Assembly: GCF_900142445.1 (NCBI RefSeq)
Contig: NZ_FRAV01000022.1
Coordinates: 26,827-90,826, forward strand
Reading direction: 5' to 3'
DNA from: Chryseobacterium polytrichastri
Lineage (GTDB): Bacteria > Bacteroidota > Bacteroidia > Flavobacteriales > Weeksellaceae
Length of the DNA stretch: 64,000 nt
Under the pieces are notes generated by a model, which made no database searches, had not been told where the DNA came from, and saw only the letters and a program-made list of their open reading frames with translations. The position numbers were made by a program, and so were the translations under genes. Of this stretch, positions 8,984-17,796 are shown in pieces (positions within the stretch are counted from its first letter, which is position 1; every line of letters starts with the position of its first letter).

Positions 8984-9811
8984 TTAGAAAAATTCAATGT
9001 AAATATTTTCTCCAACATTTAATCCAAACAAAGATTTTGCCCCGTTTTTTTTGCTGCCTTTATAGATCGTAAGTTCCAAAAGCTGACTGTCATTGAAAAT
9101 TGCAGCAGACTGACCATGGTACTCCGTCTCTCTTTCCCAATCGGAAACCACTTCCGTATGGCTTAAAAAGATTTTTGAAAGGCTTAGATTTCTGAACTTT
9201 ATCGTGAAATTTTGAGCTCCTTTACTGGCAACTTCAAAAATTTCTTTGTTGATATTTGAAATTATATTTCCGAAATTATCAATATACATCACTTCACCAA
9301 TGATCATTCTTTCCGACTCATTATGAACGGGTTTCGGGAATAAAAGTTCTTTTACGGAATCTATTTTTCTGCCGATAACTTCTGGAAGACCACCGTTAGC
9401 TAAATGCACCGCTGCAGGAACAAAAATGTCTGTTGATGTAAAGCTTACGATGTCATCAAATCTGCTGTTTAGCGTGATTTCATAAATTGCTTCGGGCTTA
9501 ATATCGAAGAAAATAAGACTTAAAAGTCCATTATCAGCGGCCAAAAAATATGATCCGTCCGACTTGTACACAATATTTTTTCTTGATTTATGAAAAAAAC
9601 TGTCTACGGATAAAATATGAATGCTGCCTTTAGGAAAATATTTGTGAGCATTCCTAAAGATATATGAAGTTTGTATAAGGTTGAACGCCTGGATGTCGTG
9701 GGTAATATCAACAATATTAACCTTCGAGTTTAGAGACAGAATCTTGCCTTTCATAGCAGCAACTCTGTAGTCTAAATTTCCGAAATCCGAAGTAAGGGTA
9801 ATGATTGACAT
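8984..9811 (-). CDS. SAM hydroxide adenosyltransferase (DUF62 family)
   Basis: Enzyme of the fluorinase/chlorinase fold that hydrolyses S-adenosylmethionine to adenosine and methionine. At 275 aa it starts with the family hallmark IITLTSDFGNLDYRVAAMKG. It contains VDITHDIQAFNLIQTSYI, the ILSVDSFFH segment and a GEVMYIDNFGNIISNI motif before the C-terminal beta-barrel. It stands 63 bases upstream of the E2 gene on the same strand and may share a transcript with it. Confidence 0.92.
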   Translation of the reverse strand: MSIITLTSDFGNLDYRVAAMKGKILSLNSKVNIVDITHDIQAFNLIQTSYIFRNAHKYFPKGSIHILSVDSFFHKSRKNIVYKSDGSYFLAADNGLLSLIFFDIKPEAIYEITLNSRFDDIVSFTSTDIFVPAAVHLANGGLPEVIGRKIDSVKELLFPKPVHNESERMIIGEVMYIDNFGNIISNINKEIFEVASKGAQNFTIKFRNLSLSKIFLSHTEVVSDWERETEYHGQSAAIFNDSQLLELTIYKGSKKNGAKSLFGLNVGENIYIEFF

Positions 9812-10220
9812 TTTGTATTTGTAGAATGATAGTATTGCAAATTTATTTAAAATAAAGGAATTAAGTAGGATTTAAATCCTTAAAAATATCCTAAAAATGG
9901 CAGGAATAGAAGATTATTATTTCTTAATATATTGAATTAAAGGTGAATGTAATAGCTTTTAAACTTTGTGTAATTTAAACAAAATGATTTAAAATTTACC
10001 TTTTAACATAATACACTTTGTTTTTGTATACATATTTGTAAACTTACGAAGAATTTATTTTAGTTCATTTTTATTAGAATGAAAAAGATAATGATTTAAT
10101 ATTGTTTTACTTAGATAGCAGTGTTTGTTACATGATGATTAAAATCACAATTAAGGGGGAAAAGATGAAGTTGTATTTGAAAAAAAACTCTAAATTTAGA
10201 TTCTAATAAAAAATATTTGC
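9812..10220. other. divergent intergenic region, no clear gene
   Basis: 409 very A+T-rich bases separate the SAM hydrolase gene (minus) from the PhoH gene (plus). The only notable item is a 13-codon frame at 10165-10206 (ATG to TAA), preceded by AAGGGGGAAAAG, a Shine-Dalgarno-like stretch unusual in this phylum. It could be a leader peptide or chance. Confidence 0.5.
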
Positions 10221-11177
10221 ATGTTTGAATTAACATTTGATTTGGAAGGTATTGATGCAAAGATCTTCTATGGCGTTCATAACCAATATTTCAATTTAAT
10301 AAAATCTAGCTTTCCGACACTTAAAATTACGGGAAGGGATCATTATATTTTTGCAATGGGTAACCAGGAAACTTTAGATGTTTTTAAACTAAAACTGGAC
10401 GATATTGTAAGATTTATTTCTAAGAATAATTCTATAGAATTAAAAGATGTTGAAAACATTCTTAAAATAAAAGACGAGAATGAAAAGCAATTGATTTTTG
10501 ATCATGATATTATTGTAAAAGGAGTAAATGGTAAAATAATTAAAGCTAAAACGGCTAATCTTAAAAAATTAGTAAAAGAAACTGAGAAAAAAGATATGGT
10601 TTTTGCTATTGGTCCTGCGGGAACAGGTAAAACCTATACAAGTGTAGCTTTAGCAGCCAGAGCATTAAGAGATAAAGAGGTTAAAAGAATTGTTTTAACA
10701 AGACCGGCTGTAGAAGCAGGGGAGAGTTTAGGCTTTTTGCCGGGAGATCTTAAAGAAAAGTTAGATCCCTATTTGCAGCCATTATATGATGCACTTCGAG
10801 ATATGATCCCACATGAAAAACTGGAAGGTTTTATTGAAAAGAAGGTTATTGAGGTCGCTCCTTTGGCTTTTATGAGAGGAAGAACGTTAGATGATGCTTT
10901 TGTTATTTTAGATGAAGCTCAAAATACCACTCATTCTCAAATGAAAATGTTTTTAACCAGAATGGGGATGAACGCTAAGTTTATCATTACAGGAGACCCA
11001 ACCCAGATAGATTTACCTCCAAAGCAGCAATCTGGTTTGAAAGAAGCAATGAGAATTCTTAAAGATGTAAAGGAAATAGGTTTTGTATATCTTACTGATG
11101 AAGATGTTGTAAGACATCCGGTAGTAAGGAAGATTATTTTAGCTTACAATGAAGAAGATAAGAGATTAAAAGATTAA
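10221..11177 (+). CDS. PhoH-family ATPase
   Basis: Cytoplasmic P-loop ATPase of the PhoH/YbeZ group, linked in other bacteria to RNA metabolism and ribosome maturation. The 318-aa protein has an N-terminal KH-like segment of about 100 residues, Walker A GPAGTGKT (131-138), the TRPAVEAGESLGFLPGD motif and Walker B FVILDEAQN near residue 230. It ends with GDPTQIDLP and the arginine-containing RHPVVRKI. A perfect hairpin follows. Its usual neighbour ybeY is absent here. Confidence 0.95.
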   Translation: MFELTFDLEGIDAKIFYGVHNQYFNLIKSSFPTLKITGRDHYIFAMGNQETLDVFKLKLDDIVRFISKNNSIELKDVENILKIKDENEKQLIFDHDIIVKGVNGKIIKAKTANLKKLVKETEKKDMVFAIGPAGTGKTYTSVALAARALRDKEVKRIVLTRPAVEAGESLGFLPGDLKEKLDPYLQPLYDALRDMIPHEKLEGFIEKKVIEVAPLAFMRGRTLDDAFVILDEAQNTTHSQMKMFLTRMGMNAKFIITGDPTQIDLPPKQQSGLKEAMRILKDVKEIGFVYLTDEDVVRHPVVRKIILAYNEEDKRLKD

Positions 11178-11254
11178 TTTTTTAATCATATAAAATACCT
11201 TGAGAATATTTATTAGAATATACTTAGGTGATTTATCATATTACGAAAAAAGAC

Positions 11255-11292
11255 CAAGGAGTTGCTTTTAATGAATAAAAAGCAACTCCTTG
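11255..11292. terminator. strong hairpin after the PhoH gene
   Basis: A 15-bp perfect stem (CAAGGAGTTGCTTTT / AAAAGCAACTCCTTG) with an 8-base loop. The trailing T run is weak, so it may act as a processing or stability hairpin as much as a terminator. Confidence 0.75.
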
Positions 11293-11398
11293 TATTTTGA
11301 AGCGTTGTTAATGTTGAAAAATAGGGTTATGGTTATGGAAATTACAATGAGTTTGTTCGTTAATAAGTGATTGATAAAAATATTTTTTTTGTTAAAAT

Positions 11399-11428
11399 TT
11401 GTTAATTGAGAAAAAAATATTAGTTTTG
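11399..11428 (+). promoter_or_regulatory. promoter of the first beta-barrel gene
   Basis: TTG at 11399-11401, 19 bases, TAGTTTTG at 11421-11428: a textbook Bacteroidota promoter 29 bases before the ATG at 11457. Confidence 0.75.
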
Positions 11429-11456
11429 CGGCATCTTAAAATTTAAACTAATAAGT

Positions 11457-12119
11457 ATGAAAAAATTATTACTAGTTGCAGTGTTAGCTGTTATGGGAAT
11501 TTCTGCAAATGCACAAGAACTTAGATTTGGACCTAAAGCAGGTTATTCAATGTCTACTCTTAAATATAAAGATAATTCAGGTTCTGCAAGTACAGATCCA
11601 CTACATACTTTCTATGTTGGAGGTTTGGTAGAATATAAAATCAGTGATAAATTTGGTGTTCAAGGAGAGATATTGTATTCTCAACTAGGAGGTAAAATAA
11701 CTGAAAGTGTTGAAGATGAAGATGGTTTTTTCAAAATTCAAAATAAAATGACTTTCGGTACTTTAATGGTTCCTGTTTCTGCTAAATATTTTATTACTGA
11801 AGGTTTATCTGTTTCTGCAGGTGCTAGCTTCGGATATATTCTTTCTGCAAAATCTAAAACAGTTGGTGATCTTGGTTTGGGAGGTATTGTTCCTGGATTA
11901 GAAATTGGTGGTAGTGACGAAAGTGATATCAAAGATCAAACAAATAAATTGAACATTGCGCCTTTCGTTGGTGCTGAATATATGTTGGAAAACGGATTAT
12001 TCTTTGATGCTAGATATAACATGGGTATCTCTAACTTAGCTAAAGATCCTATGGATGGAGAAAAAACAACTAACAGTTTCTTACAAATAGGTGTAGGTTT
12101 CAAATTTGGAGGGAACTAA
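11457..12119 (+). CDS. outer membrane beta-barrel (porin-family) protein 1
   Basis: The 220-aa protein has a signal peptide (MKKLLLVAVLAVMGISANAQ, cleavage after about residue 19). Alternating Gly/aromatic beta-strand patterns follow, including LRFGPKAGYSMSTLKYKDN and a C-terminal strand ending in GVGFKFGGN, typical of the outer-membrane beta-barrel (OMP_b-brl) family of Bacteroidota. It is first of four such genes in a row, each with its own terminator. Function is unknown; probably structural or transport-related in the outer membrane. Confidence 0.9.
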   Translation: MKKLLLVAVLAVMGISANAQELRFGPKAGYSMSTLKYKDNSGSASTDPLHTFYVGGLVEYKISDKFGVQGEILYSQLGGKITESVEDEDGFFKIQNKMTFGTLMVPVSAKYFITEGLSVSAGASFGYILSAKSKTVGDLGLGGIVPGLEIGGSDESDIKDQTNKLNIAPFVGAEYMLENGLFFDARYNMGISNLAKDPMDGEKTTNSFLQIGVGFKFGGN

Positions 12120-12143
12120 TATTTCCAAATAGTTAAAAAATAT

Positions 12144-12179
12144 AAAAGGCAAAACAGGTTTACTTGTTTTGCCTTTTTC
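12144..12179 (+). terminator. terminator after beta-barrel gene 1
   Basis: Stem AAAAGGCAAAACA / TGTTTTGCCTTTT with a T-rich tail. Confidence 0.88.
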
Positions 12180-12233
12180 TTTATAATGAAGAATGTGGTA
12201 AACGACTTCAATTAAAAAAAAGAAAATAATTAG

Positions 12234-12241
12234 TAGTTTTG
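12234..12241 (+). promoter_or_regulatory. -7 box of beta-barrel gene 2
   Basis: TAGTTTTG, 25 bases before the ATG at 12267, the same -7 sequence as in gene 1. No clear -33 TTG precedes it. Confidence 0.5.
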
Positions 12242-12266
12242 CATGAAGTAATTTAAAATTATTAAA

Positions 12267-12776
12267 ATGAAAAAACTATTGTTATTAGGAGCTTTTGCCC
12301 TTTTAGGAGGTGCTGCACAGGCTCAGGAAGGATTTAGACTAGGTGGTCATGTTGGTGCTCCACTGGGTGATGCTTCAGATGCTGCAAGTGTTACGATAGG
12401 TGTTGATGCTGCTTATATGTGGAATATCACCAAAGGTCTAGACATTGGTGTTACTACAGGATATTCTCACTTTTTTGGGAAGGATCATGTAGATGATTTT
12501 GGTTTTATTCCTATTGCGGCTTCTGGAAAATATAAATTTGCTAAAATTCCTCTTTTCGTAGGATTAGATTTAGGAGCAGCGATTTCTACTAAAGATTATA
12601 TCAATAGTGGCTTGTATATTGCGCCGCGAGTGGGTTATCAAATGAAAAGAACAGAATTGTATTTAGGCTTCCAAAATATCAGCAGCAAATATAAAAACCA
12701 TGACCATTATTGGTTTGGTGATGACAAATTTAACTTTGGAGCTGTTAACTTTGGTGTTAACTTCTTCTTAAAGTAA
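12267..12776 (+). CDS. outer membrane beta-barrel protein 2
   Basis: The 169-aa protein has the signal peptide MKKLLLLGAFALLGGAAQAQ and an eight-strand-sized barrel with short loops (FRLGGHVGAPLGDASDAAS at the N-terminus, FNFGAVNFGVNFFLK as the closing strand). It is shorter than its neighbours and only generally similar to them beyond the signal peptide. Gly- and aromatic-rich strands predict insertion in the outer membrane. Specific function unknown. Confidence 0.87.
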   Translation: MKKLLLLGAFALLGGAAQAQEGFRLGGHVGAPLGDASDAASVTIGVDAAYMWNITKGLDIGVTTGYSHFFGKDHVDDFGFIPIAASGKYKFAKIPLFVGLDLGAAISTKDYINSGLYIAPRVGYQMKRTELYLGFQNISSKYKNHDHYWFGDDKFNFGAVNFGVNFFLK

Positions 12777-12801
12777 TATATTTAAATAGAACCTTTTTAA
12801 G

Positions 12802-12829
12802 ACTCCGATTGCAGAATTGGAGTTTTTTT
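12802..12829 (+). terminator. terminator after beta-barrel gene 2
   Basis: Stem ACTCC...ATT / AAT...GGAGT followed by seven T. Confidence 0.8.
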
Positions 12830-12949
12830 ATGAAAAACATTGCTGAAAAAATGCAAACAAGTGTTTAGTGTATTTTATATCTAAAATTGGCAATTTTTAG
12901 GAATGATATTAATCACATTAACAAATTTTAATATTCGTGGTGCCCGCTG

Positions 12950-12957
12950 TAAATTTG
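12950..12957 (+). promoter_or_regulatory. -7 box of beta-barrel gene 3
   Basis: TAAATTTG, 29 bases before the ATG at 12987. The -33 element is not obvious. Confidence 0.5.
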
Positions 12958-12986
12958 CCCTCAGAAAGTATTAAAATTTTTATAAA

Positions 12987-13643
12987 ATGAAAAAATTATT
13001 ATTAGCGGGTGCTGTTGCACTTTTCGGTTTATCTAATGCTCAAATTGCAAAAGGAACTACATATTTATCAGGATCAGTTGGTTATTCTCAAGAAGAAAGC
13101 AACAATGGTGATCTTAAAAAAGAAAACTTCAACGTATTACCTACAGTTGGATATTTCGTAGGAACAAACTTAGCAGTTGGTCTTGGAATTGGTTACCAAA
13201 CTGAAAAAAATACAGCAACTACTACTACAACTTTATTTAACACTACAGTTGTAAACGAGAATGTAACTAAAAAGCCAGCTTTTGTTGTTGCTCCTTTCGT
13301 AAGAAAATACTGGAATTTATCTGAAAAATTATTTGTTTTCGGACAATTAGCAGTACCAATGCAGTTTGGAAAAACTGAAGTAGAAAGCAGCTCTGTTGCT
13401 ACTACAGGAAACTCAGTAGTTACAAACTCTACTTCTACTGAAGCTAAATACACTAAAATTGGTGTTACTGTTAAGCCAGGTTTGGATTATTTCTTAAACA
13501 AGAACTGGTCTATTGAAGCTACAATCGGTGAATTCGGTTACAGTAACTTCAAACCAAAAGATGGTGATGCAACAAATAACTATAACTTTGGATTGAACTT
13601 ATCTTCAGTAACTTTCGGAGTTAAATATGTTTTCGCTAAATAA
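12987..13643 (+). CDS. outer membrane beta-barrel protein 3
   Basis: The 218-aa protein has a signal peptide (MKKLLLAGAVALFGLSNAQ). It is clearly paralogous to the next gene: both share the start of the mature protein (AQ-x-x-KG), a central VGYFV...LAVG segment and Gly/aromatic strand patterns. Thr/Val-rich loops (TATTTTTLFNTTVV and SSSVATTGNSVVTNSTSTE) look like variable surface loops. The final strand is VTFGVKYVFAK. Probably a small outer-membrane barrel of unknown role. Confidence 0.9.
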   Translation: MKKLLLAGAVALFGLSNAQIAKGTTYLSGSVGYSQEESNNGDLKKENFNVLPTVGYFVGTNLAVGLGIGYQTEKNTATTTTTLFNTTVVNENVTKKPAFVVAPFVRKYWNLSEKLFVFGQLAVPMQFGKTEVESSSVATTGNSVVTNSTSTEAKYTKIGVTVKPGLDYFLNKNWSIEATIGEFGYSNFKPKDGDATNNYNFGLNLSSVTFGVKYVFAK

Positions 13644-13664
13644 TTAACGAAGCATTCAAAAAAT

Positions 13665-13695
13665 AAAGTCCTAAGATATATTTCTTAGGGCTTTT
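13665..13695 (+). terminator. terminator after beta-barrel gene 3
   Basis: Stem AAGTCCTAAGA / TTCTTAGGGCTT with a five-T tail. Confidence 0.82.
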
Positions 13696-13730
13696 TCTCT
13701 ATAATAAAACTTTAATTTAAATTAATAAAC

Positions 13731-14375
13731 ATGAAAAAATTATTAGTAGCTGGCGCAGTTGCACTTTTCAGCTTATCAAATGCTCAAATGACTAAAGGTG
13801 ACTGGGTAGTAAGTGGGAACACAGGATTAGGTTTCAATACAACAAGCTCTACCGTAAAGGCTAACGGAAAGTCTGAAGACGGACCTAAAATTTCTAAATT
13901 TTCTATCACTCCATCTGTTGGATATTTCGTAATCGACGGATTGGCTGTAGGAATTGATCTTGGATTTGACAGCGAAACAAATAAGTATGAAGGGGATAAG
14001 AGAACTTATACTAGGTTTTCTGTAATGCCAACGGCAACTTATTATTTCAATACTGGTGGTAAATTTTTTCCTTTCGTAGGAGCGGGTATTGGATATGCTA
14101 CAAGCAAAACAAAATACAACTTCTCAAATTCAATTGTTGATCCAATACTTTTTGATGCAAACACAAAAGAAGATGGTTTAACTTGGAAAGCTAAAGCTGG
14201 GGTAACTTATATGGCTACGCAGTCTTTAGGAATCAACTTAGGTCTTGGTTTTGACCAATTCTATACTAAGAATACTTACTATAACACAGAAGTTAAAACA
14301 ACAAGAAATAACTTTGGTGTAAATGTAGGTTTCTCTTATTTCATTAAAGCTAAAGCTCAAAAATCTGATAAATAA
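13731..14375 (+). CDS. outer membrane beta-barrel protein 4
   Basis: The 214-aa paralogue of the preceding gene has the signal peptide MKKLLVAGAVALFSLSNAQ and the shared PSVGYFVIDGLAVGIDLGFD segment. It ends with a strand (NVGFSYFIK) and then a short basic tail (KAKAQKSDK) that its paralogue lacks. The 87-base spacing and matching architecture point to a tandem duplication followed by loop divergence. Outer-membrane location is predicted; function unknown. Confidence 0.9.
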   Translation: MKKLLVAGAVALFSLSNAQMTKGDWVVSGNTGLGFNTTSSTVKANGKSEDGPKISKFSITPSVGYFVIDGLAVGIDLGFDSETNKYEGDKRTYTRFSVMPTATYYFNTGGKFFPFVGAGIGYATSKTKYNFSNSIVDPILFDANTKEDGLTWKAKAGVTYMATQSLGINLGLGFDQFYTKNTYYNTEVKTTRNNFGVNVGFSYFIKAKAQKSDK

Positions 14376-14400
14376 TCGATTTATTTTAGATTAAAAATAA

Positions 14401-14430
14401 AAAATCCGACTCAGTTTTGAGTCGGATTTT
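14401..14430. terminator. bidirectional terminator between beta-barrel gene 4 and ffh
   Basis: Near-perfect stem AAAATCCGACTCA / TGAGTCGGATTTT with A-rich and T-rich flanks. It serves the converging transcripts of the barrel gene and ffh. Confidence 0.88.
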
Positions 14431-14454
14431 ACTTTTATATATTGTTTCAATATT

Positions 14455-15816
14455 TTATTTTCCCATCATACCGCCCATTCCAGGCATATTAGGCATTTTG
14501 CTCATCATCTGCATCATCTGCTTTCCTTGAGGTCCTTGCATCATCTTCATCATTTTACCCATTTGATCAAATTGCTTCATCAATTGGTTTACATCTTCAA
14601 TTTTTCTTCCTGCACCTCTTGCAATTCTCTGCTTTCTTTGGGAGTTAATGATAGAAGGTCTTCTTCTTTCATCCGGAGTCATAGAATGAATAATTGCTTC
14701 AATATGTTTGAATGCATCATCGCTGATCTCAACATCTTTAATGGCTTTTCCAACTCCCGGGATCATTCCCATCAAGTCTTTCATATTACCCATTTTTTTG
14801 ATTTGATTGATTTGCTTTAAGAAATCATCAAAACCAAATTCATTTTTAGCAATTTTTTTATGAAGCTTTTTAGCTTCTTCCTCGTCAAACTGCTCCTGAG
14901 CTCTTTCTACTAGGGAAACAACGTCCCCCATTCCTAAGATTCTGTCGGCCATCCTTTCTGGGTAGAAAAGATCTAAAGCTTCCATTTTTTCTCCAGTAGA
15001 GATAAACTTAATTGGTTTTTCTACAACAGAACGAATTGTCAATGCAGCACCACCTCGTGTATCACCATCTAATTTCGTTAAAACAACCCCGTCAAAATTT
15101 AAAGCATCGTTGAACGCTTTAGCTGTATTTACAGCATCCTGACCAGTCATAGAGTCAACTACAAATAGAGTTTCGCTAGGCTTGATGAAATAATGAACAG
15201 ATTTAATCTCGTTCATCATCTGCTCATCAATCGCCAAACGACCTGCAGTATCCACAATAACAACATCGTGACCATTTGATTTTGCGAAAGCAATTGCATT
15301 TTCAGCAATGGTAGATGGATTGGTAGAACCTTCTTCAGTGAAAACGGGAACACCAATTTGTCCACCTAAAACTTTCAACTGCTCAATAGCAGCCGGACGA
15401 TAAACGTCACATGCTACCAATAAAGGTTTTTTATTTTTTTTCGTTTTTAAATAACTCGCTAATTTTCCTGAGAAAGTAGTTTTCCCGGAACCTTGAAGAC
15501 CAGCGATAAGAATAACAGATGGTTTTCCTGAAAGGTTAATTCCTTCCTGAGAACCCCCCATTAGTTCTACTAGCTCGTCATGAACGATTTTTGTCATCAA
15601 TTGTCCTGGAGTAAGAGACGTAAGAACGTTTTGTCCTAAAGCTTTATCCTGAACTCTTTTCGTAAGGTCTTTTGCAACTTTATAATTAACATCGGCATCT
15701 ACCAATGCTCTACGAATCTCTTTTACGGTTTCCGCAACATTGATTTCTGTAATTTTTCCACGTCCGGAAATATTTTGAAGCGCCTTGTCTAATTTATCCT
15801 GTAAACTATTAAACAT
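14455..15816 (-). CDS. ffh: signal recognition particle protein Ffh
   Basis: SRP54 GTPase that binds 4.5S RNA and delivers nascent membrane proteins to FtsY. The 453-aa protein has the N domain, a G domain with GLQGSGKTT (106-114), DTAGR near 190 and TKLDGDTRGG near 246. The C-terminal M domain carries RRRPSIINSQRKQRIARGAG and a very Met-rich tail (MMKMMQGPQGKQMMQMMSKM). Length and domain order are standard. Confidence 0.98.
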   Translation of the reverse strand: MFNSLQDKLDKALQNISGRGKITEINVAETVKEIRRALVDADVNYKVAKDLTKRVQDKALGQNVLTSLTPGQLMTKIVHDELVELMGGSQEGINLSGKPSVILIAGLQGSGKTTFSGKLASYLKTKKNKKPLLVACDVYRPAAIEQLKVLGGQIGVPVFTEEGSTNPSTIAENAIAFAKSNGHDVVIVDTAGRLAIDEQMMNEIKSVHYFIKPSETLFVVDSMTGQDAVNTAKAFNDALNFDGVVLTKLDGDTRGGAALTIRSVVEKPIKFISTGEKMEALDLFYPERMADRILGMGDVVSLVERAQEQFDEEEAKKLHKKIAKNEFGFDDFLKQINQIKKMGNMKDLMGMIPGVGKAIKDVEISDDAFKHIEAIIHSMTPDERRRPSIINSQRKQRIARGAGRKIEDVNQLMKQFDQMGKMMKMMQGPQGKQMMQMMSKMPNMPGMGGMMGK

Positions 15817-16011
15817 ATTTATTTGTAAATTATAGGTTGCAAAAATAAGGAATTTTTGGTAGATGTAAAGTATAGAACACGTAATATTATATATAAGGAT
15901 AAAATCATGTGGTTAAAGGCTGTTATATTATAATTAAAAATCTTATTTTTGCGCAAAATAGAAATACGTATCGGTTTATACAGCCTCTATAAACTGTAAA
16001 TAAATTTTATA

Positions 16012-16383
16012 ATGAAACTTAATCCTAATATTCTAGTTGTACTAGTATTCTTTTTAACTTTTTTAATTCATTTTTCTTTATGGAAATTTGTTTACCATTT
16101 AGATGAACTCATTATTATTAAATTTTATCTTTTCTTAAGTGTAATGTTTACAATGATGATTACTTTAATTATTTTAATTAATAGAGTAGCACCGGAATTT
16201 TTAGGCTTATCAGTAATAGGATTGATCCTTTTAAAATTCGGATTAATGTACCTTATAAGGAAGAAATTGAATTTTGAAGTGATTCCTGGGTACAAATTCC
16301 ATTTTATAATACCATATTTTGTCCTGACAACGCTGCTTACGTATTATGCGATTAAGCTTATTAATCATGACAAAAAACAGTAA
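16012..16383 (+). CDS. small membrane protein at the head of the atp cluster (AtpI position, DUF6168-like)
   Basis: The 123-aa protein has four predicted membrane helices and no soluble domain (LNPNILVVLVFFLTFLIHF first, a charged KKLNFEVIPGYKFHF loop before the last helix). It lies 59 bases upstream of atpB and behind its own -7 box (TATTTTTG at 15944-15951). That is the place where other bacteria carry the AtpI assembly factor. I recall flavobacterial DUF6168 proteins of this size at this spot, but sequence alone does not prove AtpI-like function. Confidence 0.75.
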   Translation: MKLNPNILVVLVFFLTFLIHFSLWKFVYHLDELIIIKFYLFLSVMFTMMITLIILINRVAPEFLGLSVIGLILLKFGLMYLIRKKLNFEVIPGYKFHFIIPYFVLTTLLTYYAIKLINHDKKQ

Positions 16384-16392
16384 AATTATTTA

Positions 16393-16421
16393 TTGAAAAT
16401 AGAAAAAAAACTCTATTTTTG
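16393..16421 (+). promoter_or_regulatory. atpB: promoter of atpB, which decides its start codon
   Basis: TTG at 16393-16395, 18 bases, TATTTTTG at 16414-16421. The frame of atpB is open from a TTG at 16419, but that codon lies inside the -7 box. The ATG at 16443 is therefore the real start. Confidence 0.72.
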
Positions 16422-16442
16422 CACAACGAAAAAAACCTATCA

Positions 16443-17543
16443 ATGTTAAAGAAATTTGCAGTTTTATTCTACAGTATTTTTGTATTAAGTTTAGTGTCTG
16501 CGCAACATGGCGAGACGAATGCTGTAGCTGCTCCAACTCAAGAGTTGTCAGAAAAAGACAAAGTAAGTAAAGAAAACAGAGAGTACATCAATCATCACTT
16601 GTTGGATGCTCACGATTTTACATTGATGGTTGACAAAGACGGTCACCACCTTGGTTTTCCACTTCCTGTTATTTTTTATGATAACGGTTTCCACTCTTTC
16701 ATGAGTAATAGTAAAGAAGGATTCATCCACGGTAAGCCTACTGAAGTTGATGGTTCACATTATGTATTACATCACGAAAAAATCTACAAAACAGATGCAA
16801 CTGGAAAACTAGATTTAGATAAGGATGGTTATCCTACTAATGAAAAACCATTAGATCTTTCAATTACAAAGAGTGTTCTTATCCTTATAGTAGTATCAAT
16901 CTTTATGCTAGTTTTATTCGCAGGAATGGCTAAGTCATATAAGAAGTCAGTTGTTCCTACAGGAGCTGCTAGATTCTTCGAGCCATTGATTATCTTTGTA
17001 AGAGACGAAGTTGCTATTCCAAACATCGGACATAAGTATAAAAGATTCATGGGATACTTATTAACAGTGTTCTTCTTTATATTATTCTTAAACGTATTAG
17101 GATTAATGCCTTTCGGGATTAATGTTACAGGTAATATTACAATGACATTCTTCTTGGCTATCCTTACGTATCTAATTACTACATTCTCTGCGAATAAAGA
17201 TTATTGGAAACACATCTTCTGGATGCCGGGAGTTCCTGTACCAATGAAATTGATCATGTTACCAATTGAATTATTGGGAACAATAACTAAGCCTTTCGCA
17301 TTGATGATTCGTCTTTTTGCAAACATGACCGCAGGACACATTGTAGTAATGAGTTTGATCGGATTGATCTATGTATTTAAGAATTTTGCAGCAGGTGTTG
17401 CATTCCCATTCTTAACATTAGTAATCTATTTATTGGAAGTATTAGTAGCTTTCTTACAGGCTTATATCTTTACAATGCTATCAGCTTTGTTTATCGGAAT
17501 GGCTGTACAAGAGCATGAGCATGAACACCATGCTGCTCACTAA
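16443..17543 (+). CDS. atpB: F0F1 ATP synthase subunit a
   Basis: Membrane stator subunit that forms the proton path against the c-ring. The 366-aa protein is longer than the enterobacterial form because of an N-terminal signal-like helix (FAVLFYSIFVLSLVSAQ) and about 110 extra soluble residues, a known feature of Bacteroidota subunit a. Five to six membrane helices follow, with the essential arginine in MIRLFANMTAGH (R290) and QAYIFTMLSALFIG near the end. The C-terminus is His-rich (HEHEHHAAH). It is first gene of the atpBEFHAG operon. Confidence 0.96.
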   Translation: MLKKFAVLFYSIFVLSLVSAQHGETNAVAAPTQELSEKDKVSKENREYINHHLLDAHDFTLMVDKDGHHLGFPLPVIFYDNGFHSFMSNSKEGFIHGKPTEVDGSHYVLHHEKIYKTDATGKLDLDKDGYPTNEKPLDLSITKSVLILIVVSIFMLVLFAGMAKSYKKSVVPTGAARFFEPLIIFVRDEVAIPNIGHKYKRFMGYLLTVFFFILFLNVLGLMPFGINVTGNITMTFFLAILTYLITTFSANKDYWKHIFWMPGVPVPMKLIMLPIELLGTITKPFALMIRLFANMTAGHIVVMSLIGLIYVFKNFAAGVAFPFLTLVIYLLEVLVAFLQAYIFTMLSALFIGMAVQEHEHEHHAAH

Positions 17544-17592
17544 TAAAAGAGTTAAATAAAATAGTAAAACAAATTTTTTAAAATTATATATT

Positions 17593-17787
17593 ATGGAAAT
17601 TCCTAAAATTGTAGGTGCTGGTATCGTTGTATTAGGTGTTGGTATTGGTCTTGGTAAAATCGGAGCTGCTGCTCTAGAAGCTATCGCTAGACAACCAGAA
17701 CAATCTGGAAAAATTCAAACAGCTATGCTTATCGCTGCTGCACTTGTTGAAGGTGTTGCGTTTGCTGCTCTTTTCGCGGTAAACTAA
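17593..17787 (+). CDS. atpE: F0F1 ATP synthase subunit c
   Basis: Ring-forming proteolipid. The 64-aa protein is a two-helix hairpin with the polar loop ARQPEQ (32-37) and the ion-binding glutamate in ALVEGVAF (E53). The glycine-rich first helix (GAGIVVLGVGIGLGKIG) packs the ring. No Na+-site Gln/Ser/Thr pattern is evident, so it is probably proton-coupled. A stable hairpin lies just after the stop codon. Confidence 0.97.
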   Translation: MEIPKIVGAGIVVLGVGIGLGKIGAAALEAIARQPEQSGKIQTAMLIAAALVEGVAFAALFAVN

Positions 17788-17796
17788 TTAAAATTA

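Noticed and set aside
16419..16442. Eight-codon N-terminal extension of atpB
   Set aside because: The TTG codon lies inside the atpB -7 box TATTTTTG, so it cannot be in the message.
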